A stretch of DNA of 39,990 nucleotides from Utricularia gibba (Eukaryota; Streptophyta; Magnoliopsida; Lamiales; Lentibulariaceae), in NCBI GenBank assembly GCA_002189035.1, contig NEEC01000348.1, positions 1 through 39,990 on the forward strand, in the 5' to 3' direction. The notes under the pieces were generated by a model. That model worked only from the letters and a program-made list of their open reading frames with translations, had not been told where the DNA came from and did no database searches. Shown one piece after another: positions 10,273 through 20,344 of the stretch (within the stretch, counting starts at the first letter, position 1; each line of letters starts with the position of its first letter). Both the position numbers and the translations under genes were made by a program.

Positions 10273-12020
10273 CCGGACCCAAGGTTCGGTTCGACTCCTG
10301 CGCCAATCGGGTCCTATTCAACGAAAATCGTGATGCATTTATTGAAGTTAGGATGTCATGAGCACCCCAAATGGTTTTCAACCACATGCTATTTATTTGA
10401 GGAGGCACTCGAGGGGCACTAGGATCGGCCGGAGGTCATATCGAACTCGGGCCCATAGTCATTTGTAGCCCGGCAAAAAAGTGATCCATTTATTAACGTT
10501 GGGTTTTCGGCAGCTGCCTACATGGTTTCTGAAGGAAAAGCTTGTCTTTTTGGGTGGGTGCTGTCGTTGGGAACTTCGTCCGACCCAAGTTTCGGTTCGA
10601 CTCCTGCCAAATCAGGTACTATTTGACGAAAATCGTGATGCATTTATTGAAGTTAGGATGTCATGAGCACCCCAAATGGTTTTCTCATCCACAAGCTTTA
10701 TATTTGAGGAGGCGCTCTCGAGGGGCACCAGGATCGGGCCGGAGGTCAGGTCGGCTCGGGCCCATAGTCATTTGTAGCCCGGGAAAAAAAGTGATCCATT
10801 TATTAACGTTGGGTTTTCGGCAGCTGCTTACATGGTTTCTGAAGGAAAAGCTTGTCGTTTTTGGTTGGTGCTTTCATTGGGAAGTTCATCCGGACACAAG
10901 GTTCGGTTCGACTCCTGAGCCCAATCGGGTCCTATTCAACAAAAATCAACATGCATTTTTTGAAGTTAGGATGTCATGAGCACCCCAAATGGCTTTCTCA
11001 TCCACAATTTATATTTGAGGAGGCGCTCTCGAGGGCACCAGGATCGGGCTGGAGGTCGGGCGGGCTCGGCCCATAGTCATTTGTAGCCCGGCAAAAAAAG
11101 TGATCCATTTATTAACGTTGGTTTCGGCAGCTGCTACATTGTTTCTGAAGGAAAAGCTTGTCGTTTTTGGGTGGGTGCTTTCGTTGGAAGTTCATCCGGA
11201 CCCAAGGTTCGGTTCGACTCCTGCGCCCAATCGGGTCCTATTCAACGAAAATCGTGATGCATTTATTGAAGTTAGGATGTCATGAGCACCCCAAATGGTT
11301 TTCTCAACCACATGCTTTTATTTGAGGAGGCACTCTCGAGGCACTAGGATCGGCCGGAGGTCATATCGAACTCGGGCCCATAGTCATTTGTAACCCGGCA
11401 AAAAAGTGATCCATTTATTAACGTTGGGTTTCGGCAGCTGCCTACATGTTTCTCAAGGAAAAGCTTGTCTTTTTGGGTGGGTGCTGTCGTTGGGAACTTC
11501 GTCCAGTCCCAAGTTTCGCTTCGACTCCTGAGCCAAATCGGTACTATTTGACGAAAATCGTGATGCATTTATTGAAGTTAGGATGTCATGAGCACCCCAA
11601 ATGGTTTTCTCATCCACAAGCTTTATATTTGAGGAGGCGCTCTCGAGGGGCACCAGGATCGGGCCGGAGTCAGGTCGGCTCGGGCCCATAGTCATTTGTA
11701 GCCCGGAAAAAAGTGATCCATTTATTAACGTTGGGTTTTCGGCAGCTGCTTACATGATTTCTGAAGGAAAAGCTTGTCGTTTTTTGGTGCTTTCATTGGA
11801 AGTTCATCCGGACACAAGGTTCGGTTCGACTCCTGAGCCCAATCGGTCCTATTCAACAAAAATAAACATGCATTTTTTGAAGTTAGGATGTCATGAGCAC
11901 CCCAAATGGCTTTCTCATCCACAAGATTTATATTTGAGGAGGCGCTCTCGAGGGCACCAGGATCGGGCTGGAGGTCGGGTCGGGCTCGGGCCCATAGTCA
12001 TTTGTAGCCCGCAAAAAAAG

Positions 12021-12324
12021 TGATCCATTTATTAACGTTGGGTTTTCGGCAGTGCCTACATTGTTTCTGAAGGAAAAGCTTGTCGTTTTTGGGTGGTGCT
12101 TTCGTTGGGAAGTTCATCCGGACCCAAGGTTCGGTTCGACTCCTGCGCCCAATCGGGTCCTATTCAACAAAATCAACATGCATTTTTGAAGTTAGGATGT
12201 CATGAGCACCCCAAATGGCTTTCTCATCCACAAGATTTATTTGAGAGCGCTCTCGAGGGGCACCAGGATCGGGCTGGAGGTCGGTCGGCTCGGGCCATAG
12301 TCATTTGTAGCCCGGCAAAAAAAG
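12021..12324 (+). repeat. C/B recombinant monomer (first copy)
   Basis: The 5' part has class C states: CCTACATTG, GTCGTTTTTGGGTGG, CGTTGGGAAGTTCATCCGG, GACCCAAGG and CTGCGCCC. After CCTATTCAAC the unit switches to class B: AAAATCAACATGCATTTTT, TGGCTTTCTCATCC, ACAAGATTTATTTGAGAGCG and GGGCTGGAGG. The switch lies between about 12160 and 12175. A head loss, GGCAGTGCC instead of GGCAGCTGCC, is also present. The simplest reading is unequal crossing-over or gene conversion between a C and a B unit. Confidence 0.75.
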
Positions 12325-13232
12325 TGATCCATTTATTAACGTTGGGTTTTCGGCAGCTGCCTACATTGTTTCTGAAGGAAAAGCTTGTCGTTTTGGTGGG
12401 TGCTTTCGTTGGAAGTTCATCCGACCCAAGGTTCGGTTCGACTCCTGCGCCCAATCGGTCTATTCAACGAAAATCGTGATGCATTTATTGAAGTTAGGAT
12501 GTCATGAGCACCCCAAATGGTTTCTCAACCACATGCTTTTATTTGAGGAGGCGCTCTCGAGGGCACTAGGATCGGCCGGTCATATCGAACTCGGGCCCAT
12601 AGTCATTTGTAGCCCGGCAAAAAAGTGATCCATTTATTAACGTTGGGTTTTCGGCAGCTGCCTACATGGTTTCTCAAGAAAAGCTTGTCTTTTTGGTGGG
12701 TGCTGTCGTTGGAACTTCGTCCCCCAAGTTTCGCTTCGACTCCTAAGCCAAATCGGTACTATTTGACGAAAATCGTGATGCATTTATTGAAGTTAGGATG
12801 TCATGAGCACCCCAAATGGTTTCTCATCCACAAGCTTTATATTTGAGGAGCGCTCTCGAGGGCACCAGGATCGGGCCGAGGTCAGGTCGGGCTCGGGCCA
12901 TAGTCATTTGTAGCCCGGGAAAAAAAGTGATCCATTTATTAACGTTGGGTTTTCGGCAGCTGCTTACATGTTTCTGAAGGAAAAGCTTGTCGTTTTTGGT
13001 TGGTGCTTTCATTGGGAAGTTCATCCGGACACAAGGTTCGGTTCGACTCCTGAGCCCAATCGGTCCTATTCAACAAAAATCATGCATTTTTGAAGTTAGG
13101 ATGTCATGAGCACCCCAAATGGCTTTCTCATCCACAAGATTTTTATTTGAGGAGGCGCTCTCGAGGGCACCAGGATCGGGCTGGAGGTCATCGGGCTCGG
13201 GCCCATAGTCATTTGTAGCCCGGCAAAAAAAG

Positions 13233-13540
13233 TGATCCATTATTAACGTTGGGTTTTCGGCAGCTGCCTACATTGTTCTGAAGGAAAAGCTTGTCGTTTT
13301 TGGTGGGTGCTTTCGTTGGGAAGTTCATCCGGACCCAAGGTTCGGTTCGACTCCTGCGCCCAATCGGGTCCTATTCAACAAAAATCAACATGCATTTTTT
13401 AAAGTTAGGATGTCATGAGCACCCCAAATGGCTTTCTCATCCACAAGATTTATATTTGAGGCGCTCTCGAGGGCACCAGGATCGGGCTGGAGGTCGGGTC
13501 GGGCTCGGGCCCATAGTCATTTGTAGCCCGGCAAAAAAAG
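13233..13540 (+). repeat. C/B recombinant monomer (second copy)
   Basis: It has the same join as the unit at 12021: C states up to CTGCGCCCAATCGGGTCC, then AACAAAAATCAACATGCATTTTTT, TGGCTTTCTC, ACAAGATTTATATTT and GGGCTGGAGGTCGGGTCGG. The switch point falls in the same few bases after TTCAAC. Its position is 1,212 bp from the first copy, one tetramer away, so both probably descend from one recombination event that was then duplicated. Confidence 0.75.
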
Positions 13541-13847
13541 TGATCCATTTATCAACGTTGGGTTTTCGGCAGCTGCCTACATTGTTTCTGAAGGAAAAGC
13601 TTGTCGTTTTTGGTGGGTGCTTTTCGTTGGGAAGTTCATCCGGACCCAAGTTCGGTTCGACTCCTGCGCCCAATCGGGTCCTATTCAACGAAAATCGTGA
13701 TGCATTTATTGAAGTTAGGATGTCATGAGCACCCCAAATGGTTTTCAACCACATGCTTTATTTGAGGAGGCGCTCTCGAGGGCACTAGGATCGGCCGGAG
13801 GTCATATCGAACTCGGGCCCATAGTCATTTGTAACCCGGCAAAAAAG

Positions 13848-15394
13848 TGATCCATTATTAACGTTGGGTTTTCGGCAGCTGCCTACATGTTTCTCAAGGA
13901 AAAGCTTGTCTTTTTGGTGGGTGCTGTCGTTGGAACTTCGTCCAGACCCAAGTTTCGCTTCGACTCCTAAGCCAAATCAGGTACTATTTGACGAAAATCG
14001 TGATGCATTTATTGAAGTTAGGATGTCATGAGCACCCCAAATGGTTTTCTCATCCACAAGCTTATATTTGAGGAGGCGCTCTCGAGGGGCACCAGGATCG
14101 GGCCGGAGGTCAGGTCGGGCTCGGGCCCATAGTCATTTGTAGCCCGGAAAAAAAGTGATCCATTTATTAACGTTGGGTTTTCGGCAGCTGCTACATGATT
14201 TCTGAAGGAAAAGCTTGTCGTTTTTGGTTTGGTGCTTTCATTGGGAAGTTCATCCGGACACAAGGTTCGGTTCGACTCCTGAGCCCAATCGGGTCCTATT
14301 CAACAAAAATAAACATGCATTTTTTGAAGTTAGGATGTCATGAGCACCCCAAATGGCTTTCTCATCCACAAGATTTATATTTGAGGAGGCGCTCTCGAGG
14401 GCACCAGGATCGGCTGGAGGTCGGGTCGGGCTCGGGCCCATAGTCATTTGTAGCCCGACAAAAAAGTGATCCATTTATTAACGTTGGGTTTTCGGCAGGT
14501 GCCTACATTGTTTCTGAAGGAAAAGCTTGTCGTTTTTGGTGGGTGCTTTCGTTGGAAGTTCATCCGGACCCAAGGTTCGGTTCGACTCCTGCGCCCAATC
14601 GGGTCCTATTCAACGAAAATCGTGATGCATTTATTGAAGTTAGGATGTCATGAGCACCCCAAATGGTTTTCTCAACCACATGCTATTATTTGAGGAGGCA
14701 CTCTCGAGGGCACTAGGATCGGGCCGGGAGGTCATATCGAACTCGGGCCCATAGTCATTTGTAACCCGGCAAAAAAAGTGATCCATTAATTAACGTTGGA
14801 TTTTCGGCAGCTGCTTACATGTTTCTGAAGGAAAAGCTTGTCGTTTTTGTTGGTGCTTTCATTGGAACTTCGTCCGACCCAAGGTTCGGTTCGACTCCTG
14901 AGCCCAATCGGGTCCTATTCGACAAAATCGTGATGCATTTATTGAAGTTAGGATGTCATGAGCACCCCAAATGGTTTCTCATCCACAAGCTTTATATTTG
15001 AGGAGGCGCTCTCGAGGGGCACAGGATCTGGCCGGAGGTCTCGATCGGGCCCATAGTCATTTGTAGCCCGGCAAAAAAAAGTGATCCATTTATTAACGTT
15101 GGGTTTTCGGCAGCTGCCTACATTGTTTCTGAAGGAAAAGCTTGTCGTTTTTGGGTGGGTGCTTTCGTTGGGAAGTTCATCCGGACCCAAGGTTCGGTTC
15201 GACTCCTGCGCCCAATCGGGTCCTATTCAACGAAAATCGTGATGCATTTATTGAAGTTAGGATGTCATGAGCACCCCAAATGGTTTTCCAACCACAACTT
15301 TTTTATTTGAGGAGGCGCTCTCGAGGGCACTAGGATCTGGCCGGAGGTCTTGTCGAAATCGGGCCCATAGTCATTTGTAGCCCGGCAAAAAAAG
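13848..15394 (+). repeat. Transition segment between two tetramer phases
   Basis: Monomer starts: 13848 A, 14156 B, 14467 C, 14779 hybrid, 15082 D. The B unit at 14156 shares ACATGATTTCTG and AATAAACATGC with the B unit at 11714, exactly 2,442 bp (eight monomers) upstream, and not with the intervening B unit at 12928. The unit at 14779 mixes an A-type ATTAATTAACG start, B-type CTTACATG and CTTTCATTGG, A-type AACTTCGTCCGACCC and C-type AAGGTTCGG. Its tail GGTCTCGATCGGG is found nowhere else. The five-unit length (1,547 bp) equals one tetramer plus one extra unit. Confidence 0.7.
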
Positions 15395-18300
15395 TGATCC
15401 ATTTATTAACGTTGGGTTTTCGGCAGCTGCCTACATTGTTTCTGAAGGAAAAGCTTGTCTTTTTTTGGGTGGGTGCTTCGTTGGGAAGTTCGTCCGACCC
15501 AAGTTTCGTTCGACTCCTGAGCCAATCAGGTACTATTTGACGAAAATCGTGATGCATTTATTGAAGTTAGGATGTCATGAGCACCCCAAATGGTTTTCTC
15601 ATCCACAAGCTTTATATTTGAGGAGGGCTCTCGAGGGGCACCAGGATCGGGCCGGAGGTCAGGTCGGCTCGGGCCCATAGTCATTTGTAGCCCGGAAAAA
15701 AAGTGATCCATTTATTAACGTTGGGTTTTCGGCAGCTGCTTACATGGTTTCTGAAGGAAAAGCTTGTCGTTTTTGGTTTGGTGCTTTCATTGGGAAGTTC
15801 ATCCACAAGGTTCGGTTCGACTCCTGAGCCCAATCGGGTCCTATTCAACAAAAATCATGCATTTTTTGAAGTTAGGATGTCATGAGCACCCCAAATGGCT
15901 TTCTCATCCACAAGATTTATATTTGAGGAGGCGCTCTCGAGGGGCACCAGGATCGGGCCGGAGGTCGGGTCGGGCTCGGGCCCATAGTCATTTGTAGCCC
16001 GGCAAAAAAAGTGATCCATTTATTAACGTTGGGTTTTCGGCAGCTGCTACATGTTTCTGAAGGAAAAGCTTGTCGTTTTTGGGTGGGTGCTTTCGTTGGG
16101 AAGTTCATCCGGACCCAAGGTTCGGTTCGACTCCTGAGCCCAATCGGGTCCTATTCAACGAAAATCGTGATGCATTTATTGAAGTTAGGATGTCATGAGC
16201 ACCCCAAATGGTTTCTCATCCACAAGATTTATATTTGAGGAGGCGCTCTCGAGGGGCACTAGGATCTGGCCGGAGGTCTTTCGAAATCGGGCCCATAGTC
16301 ATTTGTAGCCCGGCAAAAAAAGTGATCCATTTATTAACGTTGGGTTTTCGGCAGCTGCCTACATTGTTTCTGAAGGAAAAGCTTGTCGTTTTTTGGTGGG
16401 TGCTTTCGTTGGGAAGTTCATCCGGACCCAAGGTTCGGTTCGACTCCTGCGCCCAATCGGGTCCTATTCAACGAAAATCGTGATGCATTTATTGAAGTTA
16501 GGATGTCATGAGCACCCCAAATGGTTTTCTCAACCACATGCTTTTATTTGAGGAGGCGCTCTCGAGGGGCACTAGGATCGGGCCGGAGGTCTTCGAACTC
16601 GGGCCCATAGTCATTTGTAGCCCGGCAAAAAAGTGATCCATTTATTAACGTTGGGTTTTCGGCAGCTGCCTACATGGTTTCTGAAGGAAAAGCTTGTCTT
16701 TTTTGGGTGGGTGCTTCGTTGGGAACTTCGTCCAGACCCAAGTTTCGGTTCGACTCCTGAGCCAAATCAGGTACTATTTGACGAAAATCGTGATGCATTT
16801 ATTGAAGTTAGGATGTCATGAGCACCCCAAATGGTTTTCTCATCCACAAGCTTTATATTTGAGGAGGCGCTCTCGAGGGGCACCAGGATCGGCCGGAGGT
16901 CAGGTCGGGCTCGGGCCCATAGTCATTTGTAGCCCGGGAAAAAAAGTGATCCATTTATTAACGTTGGGTTTTCGGCAGCTGCCTACATGGTTTCTGAAGG
17001 AAAAGCTTGTCGTTTTTGGTGGTGCTTTCATTGGGAAGTTCATCCGGAGGTTCGGTTCGACTCCTGAGCCCAATCGGGTCCTATTCAACAAAAATCGTGA
17101 TGCATTTATTGAAGTTAGGATGTCATGAGCACCCCAAATGGTTTCTCATCCACAAGATTTATATTTGAGGAGGCGCTCTCGAGGGGCACCAGCGGGCTGG
17201 AGGTCGGGTCGGGCTCGGGCCCATAGTCATTTGTAGCCCGGCAAAAAAAAGTGATCCATTTATTAACGTTGGGTTTTCGGCAGCTGCCTACATTGTTTCT
17301 GAAGGAAAAGCTTGTCGTTTTTGGGTGGGTGCTTTCGTTGGGAAGTTCATCCGGACCAAGGTTCGGTTCGACTCCTGAGCCCAATCGGGTCCTATTCAAC
17401 GAAAATCGTGATGCATTTTTTTGAAGTTAGGATGTCATGAGCACCCCAAATGGTTTCTCATCCACAAGATTTATATTTGAGGAGGCGCTCTCGAGGGGCA
17501 CTAGGATCGGCCGGAGGTCGTCGAATCGGGCCCATAGTCATTTGTAGCCCGGCAAAAAAAGTGATCCATTTATTAACGTTGGGTTTTCGGCAGCTGCCTA
17601 CATTGTTTCTGAAGGAAAAGCTTGTCGTTTTTGGGTGGGTGCTTTCGTTGGGAAGTTCATCCGGACCAAGGTTCGGTTCGACTCCTGAGCCCAATCGGGT
17701 CCTATTCAACGAAAATCGTGATGCATTTATTGAAGTTAGGATGTCATGAGCACCCCAAATGGTTTTCTCATCCACAAGCTTTTATTTGAGGAGGCGCTCT
17801 CGAGGGGCACTAGGATCGGGCCGGAGGTCATATCGAACTCGGGCCCATAGTCATTTGTAGCCCGGCAAAAAAGTGATCCATTTATTAACGTTGGGTTTTC
17901 GGCAGCTGCTACATGGTTTCTGAAGGAAAAGCTTGTCTTTTTTGGGTGGGTGCTTTCGTTGGGAAGTTCATCCGGACCCAAGTTCGGTTCGACTCCTGAG
18001 CCCAATCGGTCCTATTCACGAAAATCGTGATGCATTTATTGAAGTTAGGATGTCATGAGCACCCCAAATGGTTTTCTCATCCACAAGCTTTATATTTGAG
18101 GAGGCTCTCGAGGGGCACCAGGATCGGCCGGAGGTTCGGTCGGGCCCATAGTCATTTGTAGCCCGGGAAAAAAAAAGTGATCCATTTATTAACGTTGGGT
18201 TTTCGGCAGCTGCTTACATGGTTTCTGAAGGAAAAGCTTGTCGTTTTTGGTGGTGCTTTCATTGGGAAGTTCATCCGGACCAAGGTTCGGTTCGACTCCT

Positions 18301-20344
18301 GAGCCAATCGGGTCCTATTCAACAAAATCGTGATGCATTTTTGAAGTTAGGATGTCATGAGCACCCCAAATGGTTTTCTCATCCACAAGCTTTATATTTG
18401 AGGAGGCGCTCTCGAGGGGCACCAGGATCGGGCCGGAGGTCGGGTCGGGCTCGGGCCCATAGTCATTTGTAGCCCGGCAAAAAAAGTGATCCATTTATTA
18501 ACGTTGGGTTTTCGGCAGCTGCCTACATGTTTCTGAAGGAAAAGCTTGTCGTTTTTGGGTGGGGTGCTTTCGTTGGGAAGTTCATCCGGACCAAGGTTCG
18601 GTTCGACTCCTGCCCAATCGGGTCCTATTCAACGAAAAATCGTGATGCATTTATTGAAGTTAGGATGTCATGAGCACCCCAAATGGCTTTTCTCATCCAC
18701 AAGATTTATATTTGAGGAGGCGCTCTCGAGGGGCACTAGGATCGGCCGGAGGTCGTCGATCGGGCCCATAGTCATTTGTAGCCCGGCAAAAAAAGTGATC
18801 CATTTATTAACGTTGGGTTTTCGGCAGCTGCCTACATTGTTTCTGAAGGAAAAGCTTGTCGTTTTTGGGTGGGTGCTTTCGTTGGGAAGTTCATCCGGAC
18901 CCAAGGTTCGGTTCGACTCCTGCGCCCAATCGGGTCCTATTCAACGAAAATCGTGATGCATTTATTGAAGTTAGGATGTCATGAGCACCCCAAATGGTTT
19001 TCTCAACCACAAGCTTTATTTGAGGAGGCGCTCTCGAGGGGCACTAGGATCGGGCCGGAGGTCATATCGAACTCGGGGCCCATAGTCATTTGTAACCCGG
19101 CAAAAAAAGTGATCCATTAATTAACGTTGGGTTTTCGGCAGCTGCCTACATGGTTTCTGAAGGAAAAGCTTGTCTTTTTTGGGTGGGTGCTGTCGTTGGG
19201 AAGTCCAGACCCAAGTTTCGGTTCGACTCCTGAGCCAAATCGGTCTATTTGACGAAAATCGTGATGCATTTATTGAAGTTAGGATGTCATGAGCACCCCA
19301 AATGGTTTTCTCATCCACAAGCTTTATTTGAGGAGGCGCTCTCGAGGGGCACCAGGATCGGCCGGAGGTCAGGTCGGGCTCGGGCCCATAGTCATTTGTA
19401 GCCCGGGAAAAAAAGTGATCCATTTATTAACGTTGGGTTTTCGGCAGCTGCTTACATGGTTTCTGAAGGAAAAGCTTGTCGTTTTTGGTTTGGTGCTTTC
19501 ATTGGGAAGTTCATCCGGACAAGGTTCGGTTCGACTCCTGAGCCAATCGGGTCCTATTCAACAAAATCAACATGCATTTTTTGAAGTTAGGATGTCATGA
19601 GCACCCCAAATGGCTTTCTCATCCACAAGATTTTATATTTGAGGAGGCGCTCTCGAGGGGCACCAGGATCGGCCGGAGGTCGGGTCGGGCTCGGGCCCAT
19701 AGTCATTTGTAGCCCGGCAAAAAAAGTGATCCATTTATTAACGTTGGGTTTTCGGCAGCTGCCTACATTGTTTCTGAAGGAAAAGCTTGTCGTTTTTGGG
19801 TGGGTGCTTTCGTTGGGAAGTTCATCCGGACCAAGGTTCGGTTCGACTCCTGCCCCAATCGGGTCCTATTCAACGAAAATCGTGATGCATTTATTGAAGT
19901 TAGGATGTCATGAGCACCCCAAATGGCTTTTCTCATCCACAAGATTTATATTTGAGGAGGCGCTCTCGAGGGGCACCAGGATCGGCCGGAGGTCGTCGGT
20001 CGGGCCCATAGTCATTTGTAGCCCGGCAAAAAAAGTGATCCATTTATTAACGTTGGGTTTTCGGCAGCTGCCTACATTGTTTCTGAAGGAAAAGCTTGTC
20101 GTTTTTGGGTGGGTGCTTTCGTTGGGAAGTTCATCCGGACCCAAGGTTCGGTTCGACTCCTGCCCAATCGGGTCCTATTCAACGAAAATCGTGATGCATT
20201 TATTGAAGTTAGGATGTCATGAGCACCCCAAATGGTTTTCTCAACCACATGCTTTTATTTGAGGAGGCGCTCTCGAGGGGCACTAGGATCGGCCGGAGGT
20301 CTATCGAACTCGGGCCCATAGTCATTTGTAGCCCGGCAAAAAAG
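15395..20344 (+). repeat. Tetrameric higher-order repeat A-B-D-C, four consecutive copies (~1,237 bp)
   Basis: Monomer starts: 15395 A, 15704 B, 16012 D, 16323 C; 16634 A, 16947 B, 17252 D, 17562 C; 17874 A, 18178 B, 18487 D, 18796 C; 19110 A, 19416 B, 19727 D, 20036 C. A-to-A distances are 1,239, 1,240, 1,236 and 1,235 bp. D units share an ACAAGATTT centre with GTCGAAATC or shortened GTCGTCGATC/GTCGTCGGTC tails. C units have TATCGAAC or TTCGAAC tails. This is the longest regular phase and the most homogeneous in length. The unit at 16947 is only partly B-like (CCTACATGG, ATCGTGATGC). Confidence 0.85.

Larger units (their letters stand above)
10175..10481 (+). repeat. Exemplar class C monomer
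   Basis: Diagnostic states are CCTACATTG, GTCGTTTTTGGGTGGGTGC, TTTCGTTGGAAGTTCATCCG, GACCCAAGG, CTGCGCCAATC (CTGCGCCCAATC in most C units), TTCAACGAAAATCGTGATGC, a CAACCACATGC junction, GGCACTAGG and GGTCATATCGAAC. The A-run is short (CCCGGCAAAAAAG). C units lack the repeated GTCGGG motif and so lack four G-tracts in the tail. They are usually followed by an A unit. Confidence 0.85.
7698..11406 (+). repeat. Trimeric higher-order repeat A-B-C, four consecutive copies (~927 bp)
   Basis: Monomer starts: 7698 A, 8006 B, 8314 C; 8625 A, 8931 B, 9243 C; 9550 A, 10... see below for the exact remaining starts: 9862 B, 10175 C; 10482 A, 10792 B, 11101 C. A-to-A distances are 927, 925, 932 and 925 bp. 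Within each trimer, A has the CCCGGGAAA tail, B has TTGGTGCTTTCATTGG with AACAAAA before ATGCATTTTT, and C has CTGCGCCC with a tail of TCATATCGAAC. The unit at 8625 is an A with a partly C-like head. The C-to-A junction is often marked by TAACCCGGC followed by ATTAATTAACG (for example 9531-9560). This is the clearest three-unit phase in the window. Confidence 0.85.
11407..13847 (+). repeat. Tetrameric higher-order repeat A-B-(C/B hybrid)-C, two consecutive copies (~1,220 bp)
   Basis: Monomer starts: 11407 A, 11714 B, 12021 C/B, 12325 C; 12626 A, 12928 B, 13233 C/B, 13541 C. A-to-A distances are 1,219 and 1,222 bp. The two hybrid units begin like C (CCTACATTG, CTGCGCCC) and end like B (AACAAAA, ATGCATTTTT, ACAAGATTT, GGGCTGG). 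The A units at 11407, 12626 and 13848 share private changes not seen in the other A units I read: AAGTTTCGCTTCGACTCC, plus TAAGCC in the last two. Shared private changes at the same phase support recent duplication of the four-unit block. Confidence 0.85.

Noticed and set aside
19597-20262. Open frame of 221 codons on the + strand (and 207 codons at 22389-23012) as a possible protein gene
   Set aside because: The translation is the same repeat unit read through two or more monomers, with the same peptide words in every copy. Frames open and close according to one-base indels between units, and all three frames on both strands show similar pieces. No known domain is visible.
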